A stretch of DNA of 15,138 nt from Actinomycetes bacterium (GTDB lineage Bacteria > Actinomycetota > Acidimicrobiia > Acidimicrobiales > Bog-793): positions 1-15,138 of the forward strand of contig JAJYGM010000611.1 of NCBI GenBank assembly GCA_021785095.1. The letters run 5' to 3'. This document shows, piece after piece, positions 1 through 6,629 of the stretch. Below the pieces are notes generated by a model. That model did no database searches and was not told the DNA's origin. It saw nothing but the letters and a program-made list of their open reading frames with translations. The first letter of the stretch is position 1. Each line of letters opens with the position of its first letter. The position numbers and the translations under genes are program-made.

Positions 1-2224
1 CCCAGGAACCGTGGGGTGCGAGCGGGCCGGAGAAACGTAGATGGCGCGCAGGAAGGGTCCGGGCCTCGGTTTCGACCCGGCGGCCGAGGACGACAGCCGC
101 GGGAACGGGGAACGGCTCGGGGTCCACGTCGCCGAGGTCCCACGGGGCGTCGAAGGCGACCGCGCAGGTCTCGGTCTTCGAGGAGAAGTTCGCCTGTCGG
201 AAGCCCTCGTACTGCTGGCGCGAAAGGGCCGCTCGCGGCATCACGAAGCCGAAGCGGCCGTCGACCCGGAGGTACAGCTCGATCGAGCGGGCGACGAAGA
301 ACGCCGAGAGGTCTTGGTGAGTCGCCACCTTGCCTCCCGACCAGAGGTGTCGAGCTTTGGCTCGCCCGGCGAAGTTCTTCTGCATCTCGGCTGGCATGTA
401 GCGGTACGAGAGCCACGGCGGGTTGCCGACGAGTGCGTCCACGCGGTGTGCCTCGGTGGCGAACCACGTGGGGCGCGCCTGGTTGCGCACGTAGAAGGAC
501 CAGATGTGGTCGCGGCCCTCGTCGTGGAGCTCGCAGAGCAGCGAGTAGGTGGCCTGGAGGGTCTGGCGATCGGCCTCGGCGACGCCGAAGTTGGCGAGAA
601 GGCCGCGGAGGGGCTGGTGGGGCGCCCCCGGAGCCCGCTCAGTTGCACGCGCAGCGAGGGCTTCGACGAGCTGGTCGAAGCGGTCCATGTCTGCGACGAC
701 GGCCGGCGGGAAGCGCAACTCGGACGGGAGGAAGCGTTGGCCGTTGTCGGTCGGGACGACGAGGGCTCCGGCGCGGGTGAAGAAGTCCTCTTCCGCGGCC
801 TCCCAGCGCATCGAGTCCCCGACGTAGACCGGAACGGAGAGCCGGCCGGTTCGGGCGTCGAGGCGCTCCGGTCCGATCGCGACCAGATAGGTCACCTGGG
901 CCAGGATGACGGCAACGGGGTGAAGGTCGAGGCCGAAGACGTGAGCTGTCACACCCGAGAGCGCTGCGGCCGTCGGGATGCCCGCTGTCTCGGCTGCGGC
1001 GAGGTACTTGCGCACCGCGTGGAAGAGGAACGTTCCAGAGCCGCAGGCCGGATCGAGGACCCGCGTCGACAGCGGATCGGTCACGGTTTCGTCGACGATG
1101 TGCTCGGCGAGCCAGTCAGGTGTGTAGTACTCCCCGAGCCGGTGACGGGTCTCCGGGGAGATGACCGACTGGTAGAGCACCTTGAGTACGTCGTGATCGA
1201 CGCCCTGCCAGGCAAACGAAGCGACGCGCCGGGCGAGGTCGGCGACGAGCGGCTCGCCTCCAGGCACGTCGAGCAGCCAGTCGAAGAAGCCGGCTTCTCC
1301 GACGCCGTCGAGGCCCGCGTGGGCGAAGTTCTGGCCCGAGAGCGCGACCGCCGGGGAGAACTCCTGCGCCCCAACATCGAAGCCGAGCACCGCGTGGCCG
1401 ATCAGGGTGGCGACGATGACGAGGTAGGTGTGCTCGCAGAACAGCTCGTCGTCGTCCTTGAACTGCGTGCCGAGAGCGGTGCGCAGGAGCTTCGCCCACA
1501 GGGAGCGCTTGAGCTTCGCGGTGGGGTGGTCCTCGGACTGCCTCCACAGCTCCGCTAGCTCGCCGAGGACGAGCCCGCAGGCGGGCGAGGTCGCGCCGAG
1601 GCGCTGTTCGATGGAGACCGCGGTCGGCTTTACCTGGTGCTCGGTCGCAAGGATCGCGCCGAGCCAGCGCCGGAACGCGCGCTCGTCGTCGGCCTCGCTC
1701 CCGAGCTGGAAGCGGGAGAACTCGTCGAGCCCGACAGGTGCGACGCGGTAGCAGCGCCAGTCGGCGCCGTCGGTCAGTATGCCGACGTAAGGCTGGCTGC
1801 TCGCGTTCTCGCGCCCTCGCAGGTACCCGTCGAGCTGGTGCTCCGCACTGGTGCGCACCTTGGCGGGGCGGATGTCCCGCTTGCACTCGATGACGACGGC
1901 GCCGACCTCGACATCGAGGCGCTTCTGGTCCTCGGCGGGCGACTCCAGGTGGACGAACTCGTCGCCGAGATCGAAGCTCCCAAAGAGAAGAAGGTCGCGG
2001 ACGTCCGCCTGGATGTCGGCCTCGGTCTTGCCCGGGTTGCGCTCAGCGAGCCTGCCGAGACAGCTCGCAAGGTCGAACCCGGCCACACCATCCTCCGTCG
2101 TCGTCGCTTTCTCGGGCGACACACTACCGGCGCGCTTGGGCGCGGCACGGGAAATGGCATCGCGATTGCCGAGGCCGTCACTGGAGGCGGTAGCAGTGGG
2201 CGCCGCTTCGGTCATCTCGTCCAC
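1..2224 (-). CDS. N6-adenine DNA methyltransferase with N-terminal nuclease-like domain (type IIG / defence methylase-like), 3' end outside window
   Basis: I translated the minus strand from 2224 to the window edge: 741 codons with no stop, so the gene is cut by the left boundary. Numbering from GTG 2224, residues about 65-160 resemble a PD-(D/E)xK nuclease, with D104, E113-x-K115 (IECKR) and a Q130-xxx-Y134 pair like that of HsdR-type nucleases. The methylase follows: YYTP at 366-369, motif I LDPACGSGTFL at 390-400, and motif IV NPPW at 601-604, the signature of N6-adenine methylases. The target-recognition part lies off the edge. I chose GTG 2224 because GAGGAG (2232-2237) sits 7 nt upstream; ATG 2215 is the alternative. 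A single polypeptide with nuclease and methylase parts suggests a type IIG restriction enzyme or a BREX/DISARM-like methylase. Family certain, subfamily not. Confidence 0.85.
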   Translation of the reverse strand, partial: MDEMTEAAPTATASSDGLGNRDAISRAAPKRAGSVSPEKATTTEDGVAGFDLASCLGRLAERNPGKTEADIQADVRDLLLFGSFDLGDEFVHLESPAEDQKRLDVEVGAVVIECKRDIRPAKVRTSAEHQLDGYLRGRENASSQPYVGILTDGADWRCYRVAPVGLDEFSRFQLGSEADDERAFRRWLGAILATEHQVKPTAVSIEQRLGATSPACGLVLGELAELWRQSEDHPTAKLKRSLWAKLLRTALGTQFKDDDELFCEHTYLVIVATLIGHAVLGFDVGAQEFSPAVALSGQNFAHAGLDGVGEAGFFDWLLDVPGGEPLVADLARRVASFAWQGVDHDVLKVLYQSVISPETRHRLGEYYTPDWLAEHIVDETVTDPLSTRVLDPACGSGTFLFHAVRKYLAAAETAGIPTAAALSGVTAHVFGLDLHPVAVILAQVTYLVAIGPERLDARTGRLSVPVYVGDSMRWEAAEEDFFTRAGALVVPTDNGQRFLPSELRFPPAVVADMDRFDQLVEALAARATERAPGAPHQPLRGLLANFGVAEADRQTLQATYSLLCELHDEGRDHIWSFYVRNQARPTWFATEAHRVDALVGNPPWLSYRYMPAEMQKNFAGRAKARHLWSGGKVATHQDLSAFFVARSIELYLRVDGRFGFVMPRAALSRQQYEGFRQANFSSKTETCAVAFDAPWDLGDVDPEPFPVPAAVVLGRRVETEARTLPARHLRFSGPLAPHGSW

Positions 2225-2231
2225 GGTTCGA

Positions 2232-2237
2232 CTCCTC
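2232..2237 (-). promoter_or_regulatory. Ribosome binding site GAGGAG that decides the methyltransferase start
   Basis: GAGGAG on the minus strand lies 7 nt before GTG 2224 and 16 nt before the in-frame ATG 2215, so it favours the GTG start. The 127-nt gap to the next gene (2225-2351) also holds TAGCCT on the minus strand at 2291-2296, a possible -10 element with no clear -35. The methyltransferase may therefore have its own promoter, separate from the cas1 operon. Confidence 0.45.
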
Positions 2238-2351
2238 GACTACGAGATCAGGAGGCGGCCATCACGCCAGGCCAGCGAGGCTGGGCGAGAAGGCTACAGA
2301 GAGGTTGTCTCACCGCCGAGGCACCGGGTGCGTTGTGCGCCATCGCGACGG

Positions 2352-2693
2352 CTACGCCTGGCGGCGTGGGCGACGCCGCCCCGCCTCCCAGGCGCTCGCG
2401 AACATCGCACGGGCGCTCGGACCGTCGGGGATCTGATGGTCAAAGCGCCACTGGTCGTAGGCCTCCTCACATGCCAGCCATCGGCGCAGCTCCCGGTCCG
2501 CCCGAGTGCTCCGTGGGCGTAAGGGGACGAAGTTCGACGGCCTCTCGCGGGCGACCCAGCCCGGTTCCTGCCAGCGCTCCCAGCGCCGGTGCCGCCGGAC
2601 GGCGACGGCGGCTGCCACGCTTGCGACGACGAAGAGGACCACGGTGCCGCAGATGACGAGAAGCGCCGTCAAGAGGAACTCGTAGACGGCCAT
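2352..2693 (-). CDS. Small single-pass membrane protein, unknown function (113 aa)
   Basis: The protein has one strongly hydrophobic segment at residues about 5-31, then RRHRRWERW, a positively charged stretch that would sit at the cytoplasmic face, and a soluble basic tail to residue 113. There is no signal-peptidase site, so it is probably an anchored protein with its C-terminus inside. The start is ATG 2693 rather than the in-frame ATG 27 nt upstream, because GGAGG (2700-2704) is 6 nt away and the upstream stop is at 2695-2697, leaving one base between genes. It is the last gene of the cas1 transcript. I do not recognise the family. The soluble tail contains WLACEEAYDQWRFD, which may be helical. 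Confidence 0.75.
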   Translation of the reverse strand: MAVYEFLLTALLVICGTVVLFVVASVAAAVAVRRHRRWERWQEPGWVARERPSNFVPLRPRSTRADRELRRWLACEEAYDQWRFDHQIPDGPSARAMFASAWEAGRRRPRRQA

Positions 2694-2694
2694 G

Positions 2695-3015
2695 TCATCC
2701 CTCCCTGTTCCGAGCGCCATGGCCCGGCTGTGACGTGTGCCCGAGAGCGAGCCTGCTCTGGGCGGGAAGGGCTGCGAGGCCGTCGAGAAGCTTCGCCGCG
2801 TTGCGCTTGCGCAGACGGCCCCGCCACCGGCCTCGGGGACCCGAGATCGGCGCTCCGGGGAGCATGACTGCGACGACGGGGCGGGCCTGGCGCCAGCCGA
2901 CCGCAGCGACGGCCCGGTCGACCTCGGCGACGATATGAGCGCGGGTCGCCCGGCGCTCGGCTCGCGCCCGTGCGATCGCGTAGGCCCGGCGCTCGGAAGC
3001 GGTGCGGTTGCTCAC
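2695..3015 (-). CDS. Basic hypothetical protein (106 aa) coupled to cas1
   Basis: The start GTG 3015 overlaps the TGA of cas1 (3012-3014) as GTGA, the typical sign of translational coupling, so the two proteins are probably made together. The product is Arg-rich. Residues 5-40 are an alanine/arginine-rich predicted helix, followed by a short hydrophobic patch (PVVAVMLPGAP, 46-56) and a second basic stretch (RGRWRGRLRKRNAAKLLDGL, 61-80). The charge suggests nucleic-acid contact. I see no catalytic motif and do not recognise the family. Position directly after cas1 makes a Cas1 accessory role possible, but this is inference. Confidence 0.7.
   Translation of the reverse strand: MSNRTASERRAYAIARARAERRATRAHIVAEVDRAVAAVGWRQARPVVAVMLPGAPISGPRGRWRGRLRKRNAAKLLDGLAALPAQSRLALGHTSQPGHGARNREG
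2699..2706 (-). promoter_or_regulatory. Strong Shine-Dalgarno AGGGAGGG for the membrane protein
   Basis: This purine run matches the 16S anti-SD well and is about 5 nt from ATG 2693. It lies inside the last codons of the preceding gene. It fixes the start of the 113-aa product and shows that this gene is translated with its own SD rather than only by coupling. Confidence 0.65.
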
Positions 3016-4784
3016 GGGGCCACCTGGCCGGCGATGCCGGCGACCGGAGGCTCGCGGCCGTCCTCGGGCTTCACCCACGCCTCAGCCTGGTCGCGCCAGG
3101 CGCCGCGCTGGGTTTCGCCCCTGCGGTCGGCGAGGTGGGCCAAGTCGACGACGGACGATGTGTCATCGGCGTGCTCGACCCCTGCCAAGGCGGCGAGGGC
3201 TGCCCAGTGGCGAAGGGCGGGGACCTGGCGGCCCGAGCGCCATGTCGATGCGGATGCCTTCGACATCCCCGTCGCCGCCGCGATCTCCCGGAGCGTGACC
3301 CCTGCGAGCCCGGCCCGGATCGCAGCGAAGTCCTCGGGGCGGTGCATGGCGTGGGGGTGGTCCGCCTTCCAGCGCTCCAGCTCGGAGCGTGCCATCGCGA
3401 TAGACCGCCCCCGGCGCCTGCGGGCCTCCCTCGACTGTGCGGGCTGTTTCTCCCAGCAGCTCGGGCAGCGGACGTTGCGGGATCGTGCGAGGGGACCTCC
3501 GCAGTCAACGCACGTCGCAAAGAGCGCGGCCGCGTCCTCGGGGTCGACGGCCCGGGGGCGGCGTTTCGGCTGGGTGGCCGCGTGCTGGGAGTTGGCGCTC
3601 TCCCTCCGGGCCTTCGCTTCGTTGGCCCTGCGCCGGCGCACCACGGCAGATGCCGCCCGGCCCTTCGCGCCGGTGAGCGGGGTCGTGCGGGCGACCTTGC
3701 CGGCCACGTAGTCGGCGAAGGTATGGGCTGCGGCCTCTGCGTGCGGGGCGATCGCCCTGCGCCAGGTGGGAAGCGTGGCGGCGAGGTCGTGGGTGAGCGG
3801 GGCGGCGCAGCGCACGTGGCCGTCGGATCGCTCGACGAACTCCCGCTTCGCAAAGGCGCGCTCTGCTACGAGGTCCAACACGAAGCGGTCGATGGTGGGC
3901 CGGACCGGCTCGATGAGGTCGAGGGCGAGGGAGTCTCGGCCGGCAGCGTCTTGGTGGAGCACCCCGAGGCCGGGGTCGAGGCCCAGGCGCAGACAGGCGA
4001 AGCGGGCCTCGATCTCTGCCAGGCGGTAGCAGTAGTTGAGAAGGGCGTTGACGGGCCTCTCTGCGAGGCGGTTTGTGTTCGCGGCCCCGGTGATCGCAGA
4101 GCGCCTCGAGTCGAAGGCGCACCAGTGCGGGGGCACCCGGCGCCGGTCCTTCGCGGCGAAGCGCACCGCGGTCGCAGGATGGTGCGACCATGCGGCGAAG
4201 TAGGCGGCGGCTGCGACCGCTTCGAGCTGGCGGGCTTCTTCGACCGTGGAGGCGACCTCGACGCCGCCGGCCAGGTCGTCGAGGGTCGCCGCGCTGTCCT
4301 CGGCCCCGAAGATCGCCCGGAGCACCCCGGCCTGGCCGCCGATCTTCGCCGCCAGCAGCCTGCGGGTGATGGCGAGCCGGGCGCCCGATGTCGGGGCCAA
4401 CGCCTGGGCGCGGCGGATTCTCGGGTCGTCCCGGCCCGGGGGCGAGGAGCTGAGCACCACGTCGCCTGCTGCGAGGATGACGGCGGCTGTTCCTTGCGCC
4501 TTGCACCAGCGAAGCGCCTCGGTCGTGACGAACCCGTCTCCTCGGACGATGAGGCGGGACGGTGCCTGGACCTTCGCGTAGCTGCGCTCCCGGCGGTGCT
4601 CCCCGATGCCGTCTGCAACGCAGAGCGCACCGCTACGCACGGTCACCTTGCAGCCGAAGCCGTCACAGACGACGACGTGGGGATCGCCGTCGTCCCCGTA
4701 GGTGTCTGCGATCGCAGAGAGCCTCTCGGCCACGTCGTCGGCCGACATCGACCGGGACTCGGCCACCACCCGGGCGGCGGTCAC
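3012..4784 (-). CDS. cas1: Cas1-family integrase/endonuclease with C-terminal zinc ribbon and HTH (solo Cas1, casposase-like)
   Basis: Cas1 is a metal-dependent DNA integrase. The N-terminal domain includes SRLIVRGDGFVTTEALRWC (76-94) and AVILAAGDVVL (101-111). The catalytic core keeps the expected residues: E188 in an ExxAAxxYF context, H277 in GVLHQD and D289 in LALDLIEPVRP, plus PVNALLNYCYRLAEIEAR (244-261). The total is 590 residues, against about 300-340 for CRISPR Cas1. The extra 260 hold a basic linker, a zinc ribbon (C425-x2-C428, C440-x2-C443) and a helix-turn-helix near 497-520 (TLREIAAATGMSKASASTW). I chose GTG 4784 because it overlaps the stop of the upstream reading frame as GTGA; the open frame continues to 4991 but looks non-coding there. 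There is no cas2, cas4 or CRISPR array. A casposase-like role is inferred from the neighbours. Confidence 0.92.
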   Translation of the reverse strand: MTAARVVAESRSMSADDVAERLSAIADTYGDDGDPHVVVCDGFGCKVTVRSGALCVADGIGEHRRERSYAKVQAPSRLIVRGDGFVTTEALRWCKAQGTAAVILAAGDVVLSSSPPGRDDPRIRRAQALAPTSGARLAITRRLLAAKIGGQAGVLRAIFGAEDSAATLDDLAGGVEVASTVEEARQLEAVAAAAYFAAWSHHPATAVRFAAKDRRRVPPHWCAFDSRRSAITGAANTNRLAERPVNALLNYCYRLAEIEARFACLRLGLDPGLGVLHQDAAGRDSLALDLIEPVRPTIDRFVLDLVAERAFAKREFVERSDGHVRCAAPLTHDLAATLPTWRRAIAPHAEAAAHTFADYVAGKVARTTPLTGAKGRAASAVVRRRRANEAKARRESANSQHAATQPKRRPRAVDPEDAAALFATCVDCGGPLARSRNVRCPSCWEKQPAQSREARRRRGRSIAMARSELERWKADHPHAMHRPEDFAAIRAGLAGVTLREIAAATGMSKASASTWRSGRQVPALRHWAALAALAGVEHADDTSSVVDLAHLADRRGETQRGAWRDQAEAWVKPEDGREPPVAGIAGQVAP

Positions 4785-4968
4785 GACCGCGCAAGGGTGG
4801 GACAGCTCAGCGTGCCGGTTGCGCGCACGTCGTCCTCGTCCACGTGCTCCCATGCGGGAGGCTCCCACGGCGCCGACACGCACCGTCGCAGCGCGGGCAC
4901 GCGGCGATGTCGCCGTAGTGGGGGGATGCCGGGCGCACCGGCGGGCGGGTAGTCTCCGCAACGTCCAT
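4781..4968 (-). pseudogene. Small Cys-rich (zinc-ribbon-like) gene before cas1, apparently frameshifted
   Basis: ATG 4968 follows a good SD (AAAGGAG, 9 nt). This frame reads MDVAETTRPPVRPASPHYGD, then IAACPRCDG, a convincing protein with a CxxC knuckle, but stops at 4807 after 53 codons. From about 4882 the next frame reads CVSAPWEPPAWEHVDEDDV, an acidic, Trp-containing stretch unlike a shadow frame. It ends at TGA 4781-4783, exactly overlapping the GTG of cas1. Joining the two needs a -1 shift or one extra base near 4882 and would give about 63 residues. No slippery heptamer is visible. It could be a real inactivating deletion, a sequencing error, or two alternative short ORFs: 4807-4968, or 4781-4978 starting at GTG. 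It leads the cas1 operon. Confidence 0.5.
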
Positions 4969-4977
4969 AGGAACTCA

Positions 4978-4984
4978 CTCCTTT
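4978..4984 (-). promoter_or_regulatory. Shine-Dalgarno AAAGGAG of the cas1 operon
   Basis: AAAGGAG lies 9 nt before ATG 4968 on the minus strand and is one of the clearest SD sequences in the window. It supports ATG 4968 as the first start of the cas1 operon rather than GTG 4978, which it overlaps. Confidence 0.6.
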
Positions 4985-4991
4985 GGGCCAC

Positions 4992-5020
4992 GCCCCGGGC
5001 CGCTTCTACGGCGCCGGGGC
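4992..5020 (-). terminator. Strong GC hairpin between the two minus-strand operons
   Basis: On the minus strand GCCCCGG (5020-5014) pairs with CCGGGGC (4998-4992), and inside it GCCG (5012-5009) pairs with CGGC (5002-4999). The loop is TAGAAG and there is one bulged C. No T-run follows, so it would be an actinobacterial-type U-less terminator for the operon ending at 5105, or a 5'-leader hairpin controlling the small gene and cas1, whose SD begins 7 nt downstream. Confidence 0.45.
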
Positions 5021-5039
5021 ACTTGTCTGTAACAGCATC

Positions 5040-5045
5040 ATCCTA
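5040..5045 (-). promoter_or_regulatory. Candidate -10 element TAGGAT for the cas1 operon
   Basis: TAGGAT fits the TANNNT actinobacterial -10 and lies 71 nt upstream of ATG 4968 in the 136-nt gap between operons. No clear -35 is visible. A transcript from here would carry the hairpin at 4992-5020 in its leader. Confidence 0.3.
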
Positions 5046-5104
5046 CGATGCGACGGCCCGCGCATCCAGCGGAACTTGGCCGAGGCGGCACCCATCGTTG
5101 CTGG

Positions 5105-5587
5105 TCACGGGCCTTTCTCTCCGACGGGCACAGATCGTCCGGCGAGGACGGCGCGAAGGCGCCGGGCATCGCCGGCCAGATCGGCGACCCGGGGAGCGGG
5201 GATCGCCGGGCCGTAGAGGAGCCGGCCGATCTGCGCACGGTCGACGACGGGTCCGCAGTCGATGGCGACCCCGCCGAAGGCCCGCAGCCCACCTCTCGGC
5301 CCCAATGCGACCACGGGGAGGTAGGCCGCGATGGCGTCGGCGATCTCTTTGAGACAGCCCACCCCGACGCAGCCCTCGCGGTCGGCGAAGATCGCGAGCA
5401 GATCGACCTGGTCGAGCACTCCGGGCCAGAGGTCGTGCCACGACGCGCCGTCGGAGAACATCGTGGACGGGTCGGCCACGTCGAAGGCGGGAAAGAGCGC
5501 GGCGAGCCGTCGAAGTGCCCGGGCCTCGCCGGCGGTGCCGTAGGCGGTCATCGGGTGGGCCGCGTAAAGCGTGAGAGGACCGGTCAC
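5105..5587 (-). CDS. Nucleoside 2-deoxyribosyltransferase-like (Rossmann-type) protein, 160 aa
   Basis: The protein opens with a beta strand and LYAAHPMTAYGT (7-18), similar to the first nucleotide-binding loop of nucleoside 2-deoxyribosyltransferase and related small-molecule proteins. It continues with VDLLAIFADREGCVGVGCLKEI (61-82), where a Gly-rich loop is followed by a candidate catalytic Glu (E81), then YLPVVALG (89-96). Such enzymes move deoxyribose between bases or cleave nucleosides or nucleotide signals. The start GTG 5587 overlaps the upstream methyltransferase stop (5584-5586). It is the last gene of the twelve-gene operon. Next to DNA methylases it could act in nucleotide salvage, base modification or signal degradation; I cannot tell which. 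Fold-level assignment only. Confidence 0.65.
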   Translation of the reverse strand: MTGPLTLYAAHPMTAYGTAGEARALRRLAALFPAFDVADPSTMFSDGASWHDLWPGVLDQVDLLAIFADREGCVGVGCLKEIADAIAAYLPVVALGPRGGLRAFGGVAIDCGPVVDRAQIGRLLYGPAIPAPRVADLAGDARRLRAVLAGRSVPVGEKGP

Positions 5588-6396
5588 GGCTTGGCGGCTC
5601 CGGCGAAGAGGCTTCCCTGGGCGAGGCGCGACGAAGCGATGCGGGCGATTGTCTCGGAGACTTCGATGCCGACCGAGCGCCGTTCGTGGATCGTCGCGGC
5701 GAGCAAGGTCGTGGCAGAGCCGCAGAACGGGTCGAGGACGACGGAGCCTTTCGGTGCGACCTCGACGAGGGTGCCGAGGACGGCGAGCGGCTTCTCGGCC
5801 AGGTGGACCCGCTCGGCCTCGGGAACAGGCGGGTGCCGGATGACCCCGGGTAGGTAGATCTCGTGGTCGCTTCGCAGCGGCCCTGCCGATCCCCACACGA
5901 CGTACTCGGCCTGGGAGCGAAAGTCCCCCCGGCGGGGCCGTGCGTTGCCCTTGTCCCACACGACGATCCCCTGCCACACCCAGCCTCCCGCCTGGAGCGC
6001 ATCGGTCGTCGTCGGGAGCTGGCGCCAGTCGCAGAACACACAGGCGACCCCGCCGGGCTCTGTCACCCGCAGGCACTCGGCGTGCCACAGGGCCGACCAG
6101 TAGCCGTATGAGCGCTGGTCGCGGTTGTCGCCGGCGAAGTCGCGAAGGCGCCGTGTCGCCCCGCCCGCAGCGGCCCCGGTCGTGCGGTACTTCGCCACGG
6201 TGGCCGCCATGCGGTCGCCCCGGAAGGCGCCGCCCGACGAGTACGGCGGGTCCGCCACGACCGCTGCGACAGATGCGCTCGGGAGCCGACGCAGCACGTC
6301 GAGCGCCTCTCCGACGTAGAGGGTCGCCATGCCGTCGTCGTGAACGGGACGCAGGGCGTCACCGCGGCAGGTCGCACTATGGCCTTCTTTGCTCAC
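5584..6396 (-). CDS. DNA methyltransferase, beta class (probable N6-adenine), 270 aa
   Basis: Motif IV DPPY (49-52) comes before motif I DPFCGSATT (222-230), the order of beta-class amino-methyltransferases. LAEKPLAVL (199-207), a motif typical of this class, and SVGIEVSE (241-248) complete the SAM site. DPPY favours adenine N6 over cytosine N4. The length is normal for a stand-alone enzyme and no restriction endonuclease is adjacent, so it is probably an orphan methylase that marks or protects the element's DNA. Start GTG 6396 overlaps the WhiB stop as GTGA; ATG 6330 (residue 23) is an alternative start close to the first conserved strand. The target site cannot be predicted. Confidence 0.88.
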   Translation of the reverse strand: MSKEGHSATCRGDALRPVHDDGMATLYVGEALDVLRRLPSASVAAVVADPPYSSGGAFRGDRMAATVAKYRTTGAAAGGATRRLRDFAGDNRDQRSYGYWSALWHAECLRVTEPGGVACVFCDWRQLPTTTDALQAGGWVWQGIVVWDKGNARPRRGDFRSQAEYVVWGSAGPLRSDHEIYLPGVIRHPPVPEAERVHLAEKPLAVLGTLVEVAPKGSVVLDPFCGSATTLLAATIHERRSVGIEVSETIARIASSRLAQGSLFAGAAKP

Positions 6397-6629
6397 GACG
6401 CCTTGCGTGCTTCTCGCAGCAGCGCCCTGCGCTGGCGGACGGACATTCCTCCCCACACCCCGTGGGCGATGTGGTGATCGAGGGCGTAGGCGAGACACTG
6501 TGGGCGAACCGGGCAGGTCCGACATATCGCAAGGGCGGCTGTCGCGGGAACCGACGGATCGGGAAAGAACGTCGCCACCGGCTCGCCCTGGCACGCGGCA
6601 TCGAGGCGCCATGCCTCCCGGCCGCTCAT
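6393..6629 (-). CDS. WhiB-family iron-sulfur transcription regulator, 78 aa
   Basis: The four cluster-binding cysteines are C13, C36, C39 and C45 in the standard C-x(n)-CxxCxxxxxC pattern, preceded by WRLDAAC. The GVWGG turn (57-61) is followed by a basic tail (RQRRALLREARKAS) that contacts DNA in this family. WhiB proteins bind a 4Fe-4S cluster and partner with the primary sigma factor. The start ATG 6629 overlaps the ParB-methylase stop as ATGA. A Wbl gene inside a replication/modification operon suggests the element adjusts its own or host transcription, as some actinophages do. It is also the best taxonomic marker here. Confidence 0.93.
   Translation of the reverse strand: MSGREAWRLDAACQGEPVATFFPDPSVPATAALAICRTCPVRPQCLAYALDHHIAHGVWGGMSVRQRRALLREARKAS

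Noticed and set aside
41..1558. 505-codon open frame on the plus strand
   Set aside because: It lies opposite the methyltransferase whose minus-strand frame carries all conserved motifs. Its product is a biased Glu/Val/Gly/Arg sequence without domains, as expected for a shadow in very GC-rich DNA.
2226..2236. tRNA T-arm-like sequence GTTCGACTCC
   Set aside because: The flanking bases do not form a T stem and no D or anticodon arm is present upstream. The region is the start of the methyltransferase gene. It could at most be an attachment-site remnant, without evidence.
2970..4952. 660-codon plus-strand open frame
   Set aside because: Antisense to cas1 for its whole length, with low-complexity composition. 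The Cas1 motifs on the minus strand settle the coding strand.
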